Part shown: piece by piece, positions 11,381 through 19,974 of the stretch | Layout: the number at the start of each line of letters is the position of its first letter | Numbering within the stretch: position 1 is the first letter of the stretch | From: Brevundimonas sp. UBA6550 | Lineage (GTDB): Bacteria > Pseudomonadota > Alphaproteobacteria > Caulobacterales > Caulobacteraceae | Direction: 5' to 3' | Length of the DNA: 64,000 bases | NCBI RefSeq assembly: GCF_002434505.1 | Contig: NZ_DJKE01000012.1 | Coordinates: forward strand, 320,372 to 384,371 | Notes under the pieces: generated by a model | Database searches by the model: none | Told to the model about the DNA's origin: nothing | What the model saw: the letters and a program-made list of their open reading frames with translations, nothing else | Position numbers and translations under genes: made by a program

Positions 11381-12433
11381 TCAGCCCAAGAGATCGGGAG
11401 CGCCCGCCCGGTCCAGCGCCTTGGCGAACACGGTCGGCAGGGCTGCGCGGGCCGCCTCGACCGGCATCCAGCGCCACGTCGGGTGCGGCGTCGCCCCTTG
11501 CGCCGTCATCACCGTCAGGGTCAGGCTGAAGTGGGTGAAGACGTGCTCCACCGCCCCGGCCGTGCGCCAGTCCGCAGGCACGGGCGGCGGACACGATGGC
11601 TGCTCGGTGGCCCAATCGCTGGTCGGCAGGCCCAGCATTCCGCCCAGCAGCCCCTTGTCCGGGCGCGTCTCCACCGCCACCCGGCCGTGGTCGTCGAACA
11701 CGACATAGGCCACGCCTCGACGGTGCGGGCGGTCCGCCTTCTTGGTCTTGACCGGAAACCGCGTCGGCTCGCCAGTCGCCAGACCCCGGCACTGGTCCGA
11801 GACGGGACAGACATCGCAGGACGGCGACTTGGGCCGGCAGATGGTGGCTCCCAGGTCCATCAAGGCCTGCGCCCAGTCGCCCGGCCGTTCATCGGCGACG
11901 AACAGGCCCGCCAGCCGCCGCAGTTCAGGGCGCTCGGCCGGAACCGGTGTCTCGACGGCGAACAGCCGCGCCATGACCCGCTCGACATTGCCGTCCACCA
12001 CATTGGCCGCACGGTCGAAGGCGATGGCCGCGACGGCGGCGGCCGTATAGGCGCCCACCCCCGGCAAAGCCAGCAGCCCCGCCTCCGTATCGGGGAAGAC
12101 CCCGCCGTGATCCTTCGCCACCGCCCGCGCGCAGGCCAGCAGGTTGCGCGCGCGGGCGTAGTAGCCCAACCCCGCCCAGGCTCCCATCACCTGTGCATCC
12201 TCGGCCGCCGCCAGGTCCGACACCCTGGGCCAGCGCGTAGTGAAGGCGTGGAAATAGGGCGTGGCGTGCGGCACCGTCGTCTGCTGCAGCATCACCTCCG
12301 ACAGCCAGACGCGATAGGGCGCGGTCCGCGCCGCACCCACCGCCGCCCGCCACGGCAGGCTGCGTGCATGGGCGTCGTACCAGGCCAGGAGCCGGGCGCG
12401 GATCAACGAGATGTCGGGAGAGACGTCGGCCAT
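11381..12433 (-). CDS. mutY: A/G-specific adenine glycosylase
   Basis: MutY removes adenine mispaired with 8-oxoguanine during base-excision repair. The 350-residue protein has the helix-hairpin-helix glycosylase core with catalytic E46 in SEVMLQQT, LPGVGAYTA, and D147 in VVDGNVERV. The iron-sulfur cluster is C199-X6-C206-X2-C209-X5-C215, the exact MutY/EndoIII spacing. The C-terminal NUDIX-like domain that recognises 8-oxoG follows from about residue 225. It converges on the glucosidase gene with a 4-base gap and is divergent from the DUF721 gene across 21 bases. Confidence 0.97.
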   Translation of the reverse strand: MADVSPDISLIRARLLAWYDAHARSLPWRAAVGAARTAPYRVWLSEVMLQQTTVPHATPYFHAFTTRWPRVSDLAAAEDAQVMGAWAGLGYYARARNLLACARAVAKDHGGVFPDTEAGLLALPGVGAYTAAAVAAIAFDRAANVVDGNVERVMARLFAVETPVPAERPELRRLAGLFVADERPGDWAQALMDLGATICRPKSPSCDVCPVSDQCRGLATGEPTRFPVKTKKADRPHRRGVAYVVFDDHGRVAVETRPDKGLLGGMLGLPTSDWATEQPSCPPPVPADWRTAGAVEHVFTHFSLTLTVMTAQGATPHPTWRWMPVEAARAALPTVFAKALDRAGAPDLLG

Positions 12434-12454
12434 GGGATCGCGCTATATAGGCCC

Positions 12455-13006
12455 ATGCGCCGCCCCCTGCCCACAGACGCCGAGGTCCGCGAGATCCTGT
12501 CTCGCCGCCGCACCCGCCCGGCGCCGCGCCCCGCGCCCCGCGCGGGCAAGGCGCTGACGCCGCTGATCAAGAAGCTGGACGCCCAGTTCGGGCGCGGCGC
12601 GGGCGCCCTGGAGCCGCGCTGGCGCGAGATCGTCGGCGACCGCCTGGCCCGCGTCACCCGGCCCCAGAAGCTGACCAAGGGCAAGGGCGGAGCGCCCGGC
12701 GTGCTGGAACTGCGCGTCGCCGGCGCCGCCGCCCTGTTGGTGCAGCACCAGTCCGAGGACATACTGGCCCGCGTCAATCTGTTCCTGGGCGCCGGATCGG
12801 TGGATCGGCTTCGCATCGCCCAGGGTCCGGTCGCCCCGCTGAAGGAGGCCGCCGCCCGCCCGAAACGCAGCGCCAAGCCCGCCCCCCTGCCCGCCCAGGC
12901 CGAGGCCGATCTGGCCGCCTCCATCGCCGCCGCGCCGGACGAGTTGCGCGCCGCACTGACCCGCCTGGGCCGCGTCGCGCTTTCGCGCACCGACAGGCAG
13001 GATTGA
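12455..13006 (+). CDS. DUF721 protein (DciA-like)
   Basis: This 183-residue protein has an N-terminal basic region rich in Arg and Pro, then the DUF721 core (LEPRWREIVGDRLARVTRP, then LELRVAGAAALLVQHQSEDILARVNLFLG). DciA, the DUF721 protein of bacteria lacking DnaC, helps load the replicative helicase DnaB. Whether this protein does so is inferred from family. The long C-terminal tail (about residues 130-183) is Ala/Pro/Lys-rich and probably disordered. It is divergent from mutY, and its promoter must lie in the short 21-base gap or within mutY. Confidence 0.8.
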   Translation: MRRPLPTDAEVREILSRRRTRPAPRPAPRAGKALTPLIKKLDAQFGRGAGALEPRWREIVGDRLARVTRPQKLTKGKGGAPGVLELRVAGAAALLVQHQSEDILARVNLFLGAGSVDRLRIAQGPVAPLKEAAARPKRSAKPAPLPAQAEADLAASIAAAPDELRAALTRLGRVALSRTDRQD

Positions 13007-13101
13007 CAAAACTTCGCCGCACCTGTTCTCGACTAGTTCAGGGTTGCGCCGTTCCGGGGAATCGCGCCGCCATTCGCCAATGATCCGACCGAGGAAATCC
13101 C

Positions 13102-13746
13102 ATGGCCGACACTGAAACCCGCTTCGCCCGCATGAGCCGCCGTGCGGCCATCACCGGCGCCGCCCTGGCGACCATGGCCCTGGCCGCGTGCAGCGGCGGC
13201 GCCAAGGGCGCGGCAGAGGGCGACATGAGCCAGGGCGCGGCCGAAGGCGCCAAGGTCACCGTGGTCGAATACGCCTCGGTCACCTGCCCGCACTGCGCTC
13301 TGTGGCAGAAGAACACCTGGCCGGCGTTCAAGGCCAAATATGTGGACACCAACAAGGTCCGCTACATCTTCCGCGAGCTGCCGACCCCGCCGGTCGACGC
13401 CGCCACCGCCGGCTTCCTGGTCGCGCGCTGCGCCGGCAAGGACAAGTATTTCGACGTGGTCCACCAGTTGATGGCGACCCAGCAGGAGATGCTGACCTCC
13501 TCGCCGCGCGACTGGCTGCTGCGCACCGCCCAGGCGGCCGGCCTGTCCGAGCAGCAGTTCAACGACTGCGTGACCGACAAGGAGGCCGTCGCCGCCATGG
13601 AGAAGCGGGTCCAGTTCGCCCGCACCCAGGGCGTGACCGGCACCCCGGCCTTCTACGTCAACGACCAGCAGGTCCTGACCCCCGGCGGCGAGGGCGCCAG
13701 CCTGGCCGACCTGTCCACCGCCATCGACGCCGCCCTGGCCAAGTAA
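13102..13746 (+). CDS. DsbA-like thiol oxidoreductase lipoprotein
   Basis: A 214-residue thioredoxin-fold protein. Residues 11-30 form a signal with twin arginine and the lipobox LAAC, so C30 is probably lipidated and the protein anchored in an envelope membrane. The active site is C62-P-H-C65 (VTCPHC), with the cis-proline loop TGTPAFYVN near the C terminus and the helical insert typical of DsbA. It likely oxidises or isomerises periplasmic disulfides. It is followed after 10 bases by a paralogue; the two plus smc form one transcriptional unit in appearance. Confidence 0.88.
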   Translation: MADTETRFARMSRRAAITGAALATMALAACSGGAKGAAEGDMSQGAAEGAKVTVVEYASVTCPHCALWQKNTWPAFKAKYVDTNKVRYIFRELPTPPVDAATAGFLVARCAGKDKYFDVVHQLMATQQEMLTSSPRDWLLRTAQAAGLSEQQFNDCVTDKEAVAAMEKRVQFARTQGVTGTPAFYVNDQQVLTPGGEGASLADLSTAIDAALAK

Positions 13747-13756
13747 GGCGACGCCG

Positions 13757-14368
13757 ATGCTCCGCCGCGCCGTCCTGGCCCTGTCCTGCGCCGCCGCCCT
13801 GTCGATGGGCGCGGCGTCGGCGTCGTTCGCGGCCGAGGCGCCGCCCCCCGTCACGGCCCAGGATCACGTCCTGGGTCGGGCGGATGCGCCGGTGACGGTG
13901 ATCGAATACGCCTCCTTCACCTGCTCGCACTGCGCGGACTTCCACAACACGGTGCTGCCGGCGTTCAAGGCCAAATACATCGACACGGGCACGGTGCGGC
14001 TGGTTCACCGCAACCTGCCCACCCAGCCGGCCAATGTCGCGGCCGCTGCGGCGGCCGTCGCCCTGTGCGCCGCGCCGGGCAAGTATTTCGACGTCGCCTC
14101 GGTCTTCATGCGCGATCAGGCGAACCTGGCCACGACCGGGGCTCAGCCCTGGTTCGCCGCCGGCGTCGCCGCCAGCGGCAAGCCCCGCGCCGAGATCGAG
14201 ACCTGCCTGCAAGCCCCCGCCACCCGCGAAGCGCTGGAGGCCCAGATCGCCGGCGCCGAGGCGGCGGGCGTGACCGGCACGCCGACCCTGTTCGTCAACG
14301 GGACGCTGGTCGCGGACCATTCGCTTGACGCCCTGTCGGCCGCCATCGACCCGCTGCTGCGTCGGTGA
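13757..14368 (+). CDS. DsbA-like periplasmic thiol oxidoreductase
   Basis: A 203-residue paralogue of the preceding gene, with an ordinary signal peptide (about residues 1-26, cut after SFAA) instead of a lipobox. The active site is C56-S-H-C59 (FTCSHC) and the cis-proline loop is TGTPTLFVN. The shared segment LPAFKAKYID versus WPAFKAKYVD and the same overall layout point to a tandem duplication with one copy membrane-anchored and one soluble. Twelve bases separate it from smc, so co-transcription is likely although the functions are unrelated. Confidence 0.88.
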   Translation: MLRRAVLALSCAAALSMGAASASFAAEAPPPVTAQDHVLGRADAPVTVIEYASFTCSHCADFHNTVLPAFKAKYIDTGTVRLVHRNLPTQPANVAAAAAAVALCAAPGKYFDVASVFMRDQANLATTGAQPWFAAGVAASGKPRAEIETCLQAPATREALEAQIAGAEAAGVTGTPTLFVNGTLVADHSLDALSAAIDPLLRR

Positions 14369-14380
14369 CGCTCTAGGCCG

Positions 14381-17300
14381 ATGCAGTTCCAGCGGCTCCG
14401 GCTGGTCGGCTTCAAGTCCTTCGTCGATGCGGCGGAGGTCCAGATCGAATCCGGCCTGACCGGCGTGGTCGGGCCGAACGGCTGCGGCAAGTCCAACGTC
14501 CTTGAAAGCCTGCGCTGGGTCATGGGGGCGAACTCGGCCAAGGCCATGCGCGGCCAGGGCATGGACGACGTCATCTTCGCCGGCGCCGCAGGCCGTCCCC
14601 CGCGCAGCCATGCCGAAGTCAGCCTGACCATCGACAATGCGCAACGCCGCGCGCCTCAGCCCTTCACCGACAGTCCCATTCTGGAGGTGTCGCGCCGCAT
14701 CGACCGGGGCCAGGGCTCGACCTATCGGATCAACGGCAAGGAGGTGCGCGCCCGCGACGTCCAGCTTCTGTTCGCCGACGCCTCGACCGGCGCCAACTCC
14801 CCCGCCCTGGTGCGTCAGGGCCAGATCAGCGAACTGATCGCCGCCAAGCCGCAGAACCGCCGCCGCATTCTGGAAGAGGCGGGCGGGGTCGCCGGTCTGC
14901 ACACCCGCAGGCATGAGGCCGAACTGCGCCTGAAAGCCGCCGAGACCAACCTCGAACGCCTCGACGACATCGGCCGCGAACTGGAAACCGCGCTGAACCG
15001 CCTGAAGCGCGAGGCCCGTCAGGCCGAGAAGTACAAGAAGATCAGCGCCGAGATCCGCGCCCTTCAGGCCGCGCTGCTGTTCGTCCGCTGGAACGACGCC
15101 CGGCTGGCGGCCGAGTCGGCGGCCGCAGAACTGCGCGCGGCGGATGCCCATGTGGCTGAAACGACGACCGCCGCCGCCGCCGCCCAGACCGCCGCCCTGG
15201 CCGCACAGGAAGCCCTGAAGCCCGCGCGGGAAGAGGACGCCGTCGCCTCGGCCCTGCTGCACCGCGCCAGTCTGGAGCGCGACCGGCTGGACATAGCCGA
15301 ACAGGCCGCCCGCGCCGAGGTGGACCGGCTGAAGGCCGAGGCCGCCCGCATCGCCGCCGACGCCGCGCGCGAAGACGCAATGGCCGCCGACGCCAACCGC
15401 GAACTGGACCGGCTGAACCACGAACTGACCCGGCTGAAGGCCGAGATCGCCGCCGCCCCGGAACGCGGCCCCGAACTGGACAAGGCGCTGCTGGCGGCGG
15501 AAGACGCCCGAAAGGCCGCCGACGCCGAGGTGGAACGTCTGGCCGGCACGCTCGCCGCCGTCGAGGCCCGCGCCAACGCCGAGACGGCCCGTAAACGCGA
15601 CGCCGAGGCCCGCCTGTCGCGCGTCACCGGCCAGCACGATCAGGCCAGGCGCGAACGCGAGGCCCTGGGTCCGCTGGAGACGCCCGAACTGGAGACGGCG
15701 CGTCAGGCGCTGGAGACGGCGCAGGCCGACCTCGCCGCCGCCCGCGAAGCCGTCGAGGCCGCCGAGGCCAAACGCGGCGAACTGGCGCGCGCCGAACAGG
15801 AGGCCCGCACCGCCGCCCGCGCGGCCGAGGACCGGCTGGGCCGTCTGCAGACCGAGGCGCGGGGCCTGGCCCAACTGCTGGCGTCGGGCAAGCGCGACCA
15901 CCCGCCCGCCCTGGACAGGGTGCGCGCCGACAAGGGCTATGAGGCCGCTCTGGCCGCCGCTCTGGGCGACGATCTGGACGCCGCGCTTGACGCCCGCGCC
16001 GCCGCCTACTGGGGCGGGGCCGACGCGCCTGCCCCGTCCTGGCCCACGGGCGTCACGCCCCTGTCGGCCCATGTGCAGGCGCCCGATCAACTGACCGCCC
16101 GCCTGGCCCTGTGCGGTGTCGTAACCCAGGCTGAGGCCGCGAAACTGGCTGAGACCCTGCCGCCCGGCGCGCGTCTGGTGACGACCGATGGCGACCTCTA
16201 CCGCTGGGACGGCTTCGTCAGTCGCGCCGAGGCGCCCCGTCCCGCCGCCGTGCGTCTGGCCCAGCGCACGCGGCTGGCCGAACTGGAGGCCGACATCGAC
16301 AAGGGCAAGCCCGCGCTGGAGCAGGCGCAGGCGGCCCAGAAGTCAGCAACCCACGCCTTCCGCGCCGCTGAGGAAGAGGTGAAGACCGCCCGCCTCAAGC
16401 CCTTCGCCGCCGACAAGGCCGTGACCGCCGCCCGCGACCGGGTCGAAACACTGGCCCGCGATCAGGCGCGGCGCGAGGCCCGCGCGCAGGCCCTAGACGA
16501 CACCGTGACCCGGCTGGCCGCCGAGGTCGCGGAGGCCCAGACCGCTCTGGACGCCGCCCAGACCACAGACGCCCCGTCCGAAACCCTGGCCGATCTGCGG
16601 AACGAACTGGCGGCAGCCCGCGCCGCCGCCGACACGGCCCGCACCGCCGCCCAGACCGCCCGCTCAGACCGCGACGCCGAGGCCCGCGACCGTCAGGGCC
16701 GCGAACAGAGGCTGGGCGGGCTGACCCGCGCCCGCGACGGCTGGGTCAGCCGGTCAAAGGACAGCGCCGCCCGCGTCTCCGCCCTGGCGAAGGACGCCGA
16801 CAAGACCGCCGCCCTGCTGAAACAGGCCGAGGTCGCGCCCCAGGGCTTCGCCGAACAGCGGGGCAAGCTGCTGGATACGCTGACCGCCGCCGAACAGCGC
16901 AGGCAGGCGGCGTCCGACGCCATGGCCCTGGCCGATGCGGCGGCGGGCGACGCCGACCGCGCCAGCCGCGCCGCAGACGCCGCCGCCGCGCAGGCCCGCG
17001 AGGCCCGCGCCGGTCTGGCCGCCCGCGCCGAGGCCGCCGCCGAGAAGCTGACCGAGGCCGAGACCACCCTGCGCGAGACGGCGCAGATGTCGCCGCAGGA
17101 ACTGGGCCAGAAGCTGACCGACGACGCCATCGCCCGCCCGCCTGACGCGGCGGGCGCCGAGAGCCTGCTGTTCGGGCTGGAGCGCGAGCGCGAGACCCTG
17201 GGCGCCGTCAATCTGCGCGCCGAGGACGAGGCGGTCGAATATGGCGAGCGGCTGAACAGCATGAAGTCCGAACGCATCGACCTGACCCAGGCGATCGCCA

Positions 17301-17818
17301 AGCTGCGCGACGGCATCGACGAGCTGAACGCCGAGGGGCGCGAGCGGCTGGTCGCGGCCTTCGACGTCATCAACACCAACTTCAAGACCCTGTTCGAGGC
17401 CCTGTTCGGCGGCGGTCAGGCCGAGCTGAAACTGGTCGAGAGCGACGACCCGCTGGAGGCGGGGCTTGAGATCTACGCCTGCCCGCCGGGCAAGCGGCTG
17501 TCGGTCATGTCGCTGATGAGCGGGGGCGAACAGGCCCTGACGGCGGCGGCCCTGATCTTCGGCGTCTTCCTGGCCAACCCGGCGCCGGTCTGCGTGCTGG
17601 ACGAGGTGGACGCCCCGCTGGACGACGCCAATGTCGACCGCTTCTGCCGAATGCTGCACGAGATGCGGAGCCGCACCGACACCCGCTTCATCGTCATCAC
17701 CCACAACCCCGTCACCATGAGCCGAATGGACCGCCTGTACGGCGTCACCATGCCCGAACGCGGCATGAGCCAGCTGGTCAGCGTGGACCTGCATCAAGCC
17801 GAGACCCTGGTCGCATGA
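14381..17818 (+). CDS. smc: Chromosome segregation ATPase SMC
   Basis: SMC dimers with ScpA/ScpB extrude DNA loops and align chromosome arms. The 1145-residue protein has the N-terminal Walker [10 protein letters not shown] (residues 31-39), long Ala/Glu/Arg-rich coiled coils either side of a hinge near residues 500-640, and a C-terminal half-ATPase with the ABC signature [14 protein letters not shown] and Walker [16 protein letters not shown]. The length is normal for the family. The TGA stop overlaps the ATG of the next gene (ATGA at 17815-17818). ParB-ParS-dependent loading would be expected on the host chromosome. Confidence 0.97.
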   Translation: MQFQRLRLVGFKSFVDAAEVQIESGLTGVVGPNGCGKSNVLESLRWVMGANSAKAMRGQGMDDVIFAGAAGRPPRSHAEVSLTIDNAQRRAPQPFTDSPILEVSRRIDRGQGSTYRINGKEVRARDVQLLFADASTGANSPALVRQGQISELIAAKPQNRRRILEEAGGVAGLHTRRHEAELRLKAAETNLERLDDIGRELETALNRLKREARQAEKYKKISAEIRALQAALLFVRWNDARLAAESAAAELRAADAHVAETTTAAAAAQTAALAAQEALKPAREEDAVASALLHRASLERDRLDIAEQAARAEVDRLKAEAARIAADAAREDAMAADANRELDRLNHELTRLKAEIAAAPERGPELDKALLAAEDARKAADAEVERLAGTLAAVEARANAETARKRDAEARLSRVTGQHDQARREREALGPLETPELETARQALETAQADLAAAREAVEAAEAKRGELARAEQEARTAARAAEDRLGRLQTEARGLAQLLASGKRDHPPALDRVRADKGYEAALAAALGDDLDAALDARAAAYWGGADAPAPSWPTGVTPLSAHVQAPDQLTARLALCGVVTQAEAAKLAETLPPGARLVTTDGDLYRWDGFVSRAEAPRPAAVRLAQRTRLAELEADIDKGKPALEQAQAAQKSATHAFRAAEEEVKTARLKPFAADKAVTAARDRVETLARDQARREARAQALDDTVTRLAAEVAEAQTALDAAQTTDAPSETLADLRNELAAARAAADTARTAAQTARSDRDAEARDRQGREQRLGGLTRARDGWVSRSKDSAARVSALAKDADKTAALLKQAEVAPQGFAEQRGKLLDTLTAAEQRRQAASDAMALADAAAGDADRASRAADAAAAQAREARAGLAARAEAAAEKLTEAETTLRETAQMSPQELGQKLTDDAIARPPDAAGAESLLFGLERERETLGAVNLRAEDEAVEYGERLNSMKSERIDLTQAIAKLRDGIDELNAEGRERLVAAFDVINTNFKTLFEALFGGGQAELKLVESDDPLEAGLEIYACPPGKRLSVMSLMSGGEQALTAAALIFGVFLANPAPVCVLDEVDAPLDDANVDRFCRMLHEMRSRTDTRFIVITHNPVTMSRMDRLYGVTMPERGMSQLVSVDLHQAETLVA

Positions 17819-18231
17819 TCGCCCTGATGCTGGCCCTTCTGGCCGATCCCGTCCTCGCCCCTGTCGGCGTCGGCCGTTTCGCCATCTACGCCGATGTGAA
17901 CTCCATCGAGCGCAACGGCGACATCGCCCATATGCGCGAACTTCAGGTCGCCGAGACCGGCTTCAAGGTCGGCGACGTCGTCTATGTCGGCGGCTGGTCG
18001 CGCTGGGCGTTCGATTGCCGCGCGATGAGGGCGGACCGGCTGGACTTCGCCTCGCTGCGCGCCGACGGGACCGAAGGCCCCGCCACGCCCGACGCCGCCC
18101 CCGCCTATCCCGCCGCTCCCGGCGGCGACGCCGCCGAACTGCTGGCCGTGGCCTGCGCGACGCAAACGCCCGCCGAGACCCTGACGCCGGACGAGGCGAT
18201 CAGGCGAGGACAGACGGCTCTGGCGGACTGA
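17815..18231 (+). CDS. Small exported protein, surface-adhesin-E-like
   Basis: A 138-residue protein translationally coupled to smc by ATGA. The first 15 or so residues are hydrophobic and could be a short signal peptide. The pattern [19 protein letters not shown] followed by [15 protein letters not shown] resembles the small secreted family annotated as surface-adhesin protein E: a Tyr-Asp-SI-R strand, then FDC and a basic strand. The resemblance is by eye and moderate; the function is unknown. Two cysteines (in FDC and VACAT) could form a disulfide. Confidence 0.6.
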   Translation: MIALMLALLADPVLAPVGVGRFAIYADVNSIERNGDIAHMRELQVAETGFKVGDVVYVGGWSRWAFDCRAMRADRLDFASLRADGTEGPATPDAAPAYPAAPGGDAAELLAVACATQTPAETLTPDEAIRRGQTALAD

Positions 18232-18241
18232 CCTCTTGCCA

Positions 18242-18298
18242 TCTCCCTCCCCTTCAGGGGAGGGTGGTCGAGCGCAGCGAGACCGGGTGGGGGCGGCC
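18242..18298 (+). repeat. Palindromic repeat, left copy flanking the DUF559 gene
   Basis: Two adjacent hairpins: CTCCCTCCCC with GGGGAGGG, then an imperfect hairpin ending GGGTGGGGGCGGCC. The reverse complement of 18632-18685 matches it over most of its length, differing mainly in the loops, so the two copies form an inverted pair around the DUF559 gene. Confidence 0.8.
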
Positions 18299-18302
18299 CA
18301 GA

Positions 18303-18689
18303 ATGGCGAAGATCGCGAAGGCCAGGGCGATGCGAAAAGCCATGAGCCCGCCGGAAGCGCGGCTTTGGCTGGCGCTGCGCGACCTACGAAAGCAAGGCTT
18401 TCACTTCCGCCGTCAGCATCCTCTCCTGGGTTACTATCTCGACTTCGTTTGCCTGGGACGCGGCCTGGCGGTGGAGGTCGACGGCGGTTCGCACGAGGGT
18501 CGCGGCGACTGGGACGCCCGCCGTGACGCCGCACTGGCGCATCATGGGGTGAAGACCCTGCGCATAGCGGCCGCCGATGTTCGTGATCGGCTGCCGGATG
18601 TCATGGAGTTCATTCTTCGCGAACTGATGGCGGCCGCCCCCACCCGACCGCTTCGCGGCCACCCTCCCCGAGACGGGGAGGGAGACTAG
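18303..18689 (+). CDS. DUF559 endonuclease-like protein inside an inverted repeat
   Basis: A 128-residue protein of the DUF559 family, related to very-short-patch-repair and other PD-(D/E)XK nucleases. It has the typical MSPPEARLWLALRDLRKQGFHFRRQHPLLGYYLDFVC start and the core LAVEVDGGSHE, in which Asp, Glu and Val-Glu-Asp supply the presumed metal site, then WDARRDAAL and the strand VKTLRI. The final 17 codons run through the right repeat copy. The gene begins five bases after the left copy. The role is unknown; the arrangement resembles a transposase gene between its REP-type repeats, which is my inference. Its 3' end overlaps the MscS gene antisense by 80 bases. Confidence 0.85.
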   Translation: MAKIAKARAMRKAMSPPEARLWLALRDLRKQGFHFRRQHPLLGYYLDFVCLGRGLAVEVDGGSHEGRGDWDARRDAALAHHGVKTLRIAAADVRDRLPDVMEFILRELMAAAPTRPLRGHPPRDGEGD

Positions 18690-19785
18690 AGGGTTCGCCC
18701 TGCGGCCACTCGATACGGTCGCGCGGAAGGGCCTCGCGGCATTCGTCGCGCATGAAGGCCATCAGCTTCTCGCGGATTTCGCAGCGCAGGTCGAACGCCA
18801 CCCCGGCGGAGCGGGCGCTGGCCAGGCAGCGAACCTGGAGCACGCGCTCGGTGATGTCGGTGACCTGCATCACCTGCACGTCGCCGTCCCAGTGCTGGGA
18901 CGCCTTGACGATGCCCTCGAAGGCGGTGCGCAGCCGGTCGATCGGCGCCTCGTAGTCAACGTAGAATAAGGCCACCCCTATCAGGCGGGCGTTCTCGCGC
19001 GTCCAGTTCTGGAAGGGCGTGGTGATGAAGTACGACAGGGGCAGCACCATCCGGCGCCAGTCCCACAGCTTGACCACCACATAGGTGGCGGTGATCTCCT
19101 CCACATTGCCCCATTCCTTCTCGACGATGACCGCGTCGTCTAGGCGGATGGGCTGTGTCAGGGCGATCTGGATGCCGGCGACCATATTGGTCAGGATGGG
19201 CTGGAGCGCCAGGCCGGCGATGATGCCGACGACCCCGGCCGAGGCCAGCAGGCTGACGCCCCACTGGCGGAAGCCCGCGATGGTCATCAGGGCCAGACCC
19301 ACCGTGACGATGAACAGGATCACCTTGGCCACCCGTTGCAGGATGCGGGTCTGGGTCAGGTGCTTCCTGGCCAGCAGATTGTCCTCGACGGCGATGTTGT
19401 AGCGCCTCAGGTGCATGACGGACCACATGTCCAGCACCCCCGACGCGAGCCAGCCCAGCGTCAGGATGAACAGGAACAGCAGCACCGACCGGATGTCCGC
19501 CGAAGGCGCCGGGTCCATCGGCGAGACGGTCACACCCAACCCCACGCCCATGATGATGATCAGCACCCGCAGCTTGATCCGCGCCCGCTCGACAACTCCT
19601 CGCCAGAAGACGTCCTTCTTCCTGACCATGCGGCGCAGGATGGCGAAGGCGATCTTGTGCGTGACCCAGCCGCCGCCCACGAAGACCAGCAGGACCAGGC
19701 CGGTGACCGCCCATTCGGGCAGCCAGTCGAACCGATGCCACAGGGCGCGGACTTGGCGGGTCAGGGCGATGATTTCGGGGGGCAT
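18610..19785 (-). CDS. MscS-family mechanosensitive channel
   Basis: A 391-residue inner-membrane channel of the MscS family, opened by membrane tension in hypo-osmotic shock. Hydrophobic segments lie near residues 25-45, 72-90, 100-118 and 155-175, followed by the pore helix region LLASAGVVGIIAGLALQPILTNMVAGIQIALTQPIRLDD, which carries the MscS Gly/Ala packing, and a cytoplasmic beta-domain (VEEITATYVVVKLWDWRRMVLP). The last 28 or so residues (from EPSSLPPRLGEGG) are encoded by the palindromic repeat next to the DUF559 gene and are unlike the rest of the protein, so the original stop was probably lost when the repeat arrived. Confidence 0.9.
   Translation of the reverse strand: MPPEIIALTRQVRALWHRFDWLPEWAVTGLVLLVFVGGGWVTHKIAFAILRRMVRKKDVFWRGVVERARIKLRVLIIIMGVGLGVTVSPMDPAPSADIRSVLLFLFILTLGWLASGVLDMWSVMHLRRYNIAVEDNLLARKHLTQTRILQRVAKVILFIVTVGLALMTIAGFRQWGVSLLASAGVVGIIAGLALQPILTNMVAGIQIALTQPIRLDDAVIVEKEWGNVEEITATYVVVKLWDWRRMVLPLSYFITTPFQNWTRENARLIGVALFYVDYEAPIDRLRTAFEGIVKASQHWDGDVQVMQVTDITERVLQVRCLASARSAGVAFDLRCEIREKLMAFMRDECREALPRDRIEWPQGEPSSLPPRLGEGGREAVGWGRPPSVREE
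18632..18685 (-). repeat. Palindromic repeat, right copy flanking the DUF559 gene
   Basis: This is the inverted counterpart of 18242-18298. It lies inside the 3' end of the DUF559 frame (plus strand) and inside the 3' end of the MscS frame (minus strand). Confidence 0.8.
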
Positions 19786-19821
19786 GGGGAACTAACGCGC
19801 CACAAGCTGAACGGTTGTGAA

Positions 19822-19974
19822 AGTCTCCTCCCCGCTAGGCGGGGAGGTGGCGCGGCGCCTCTTCGGCGCCGTGACGGAGGGGCTGCCGCCGCATTGCAGG
19901 CGCCTGTGGGACTTCAAGACCCCCTCCACCGCTTCGCGGTCCCCCTCCCCATTTCATGGGGAGCAGAGGAGATT
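19822..19974. repeat. Composite palindromic repeat between murG and the MscS gene
   Basis: The left part has CTCCTCCCCGC-TAG-GCGGGGAGG and GGCGCC hairpins. The right part (about 19916-19974) reads, on the minus strand, CTCCCCATGAAATGGGGAG followed by GGGGACCGCGAAGCGGTGG. The right part is nearly identical to the element at 36461-36515. It fills the whole gap between murG and the MscS gene and ends exactly at the murG stop. Confidence 0.75.

Noticed and set aside
11483..13006. A 507-codon plus-strand frame spanning mutY and the DUF721 gene
   Set aside because: Its first two thirds are antisense to mutY; only the DUF721 part from 12455 is real.
13658..16090. An 810-codon antisense frame over the DsbA-like gene and smc
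   Set aside because: Antisense to two well-supported genes; Gly/Arg-rich noise.
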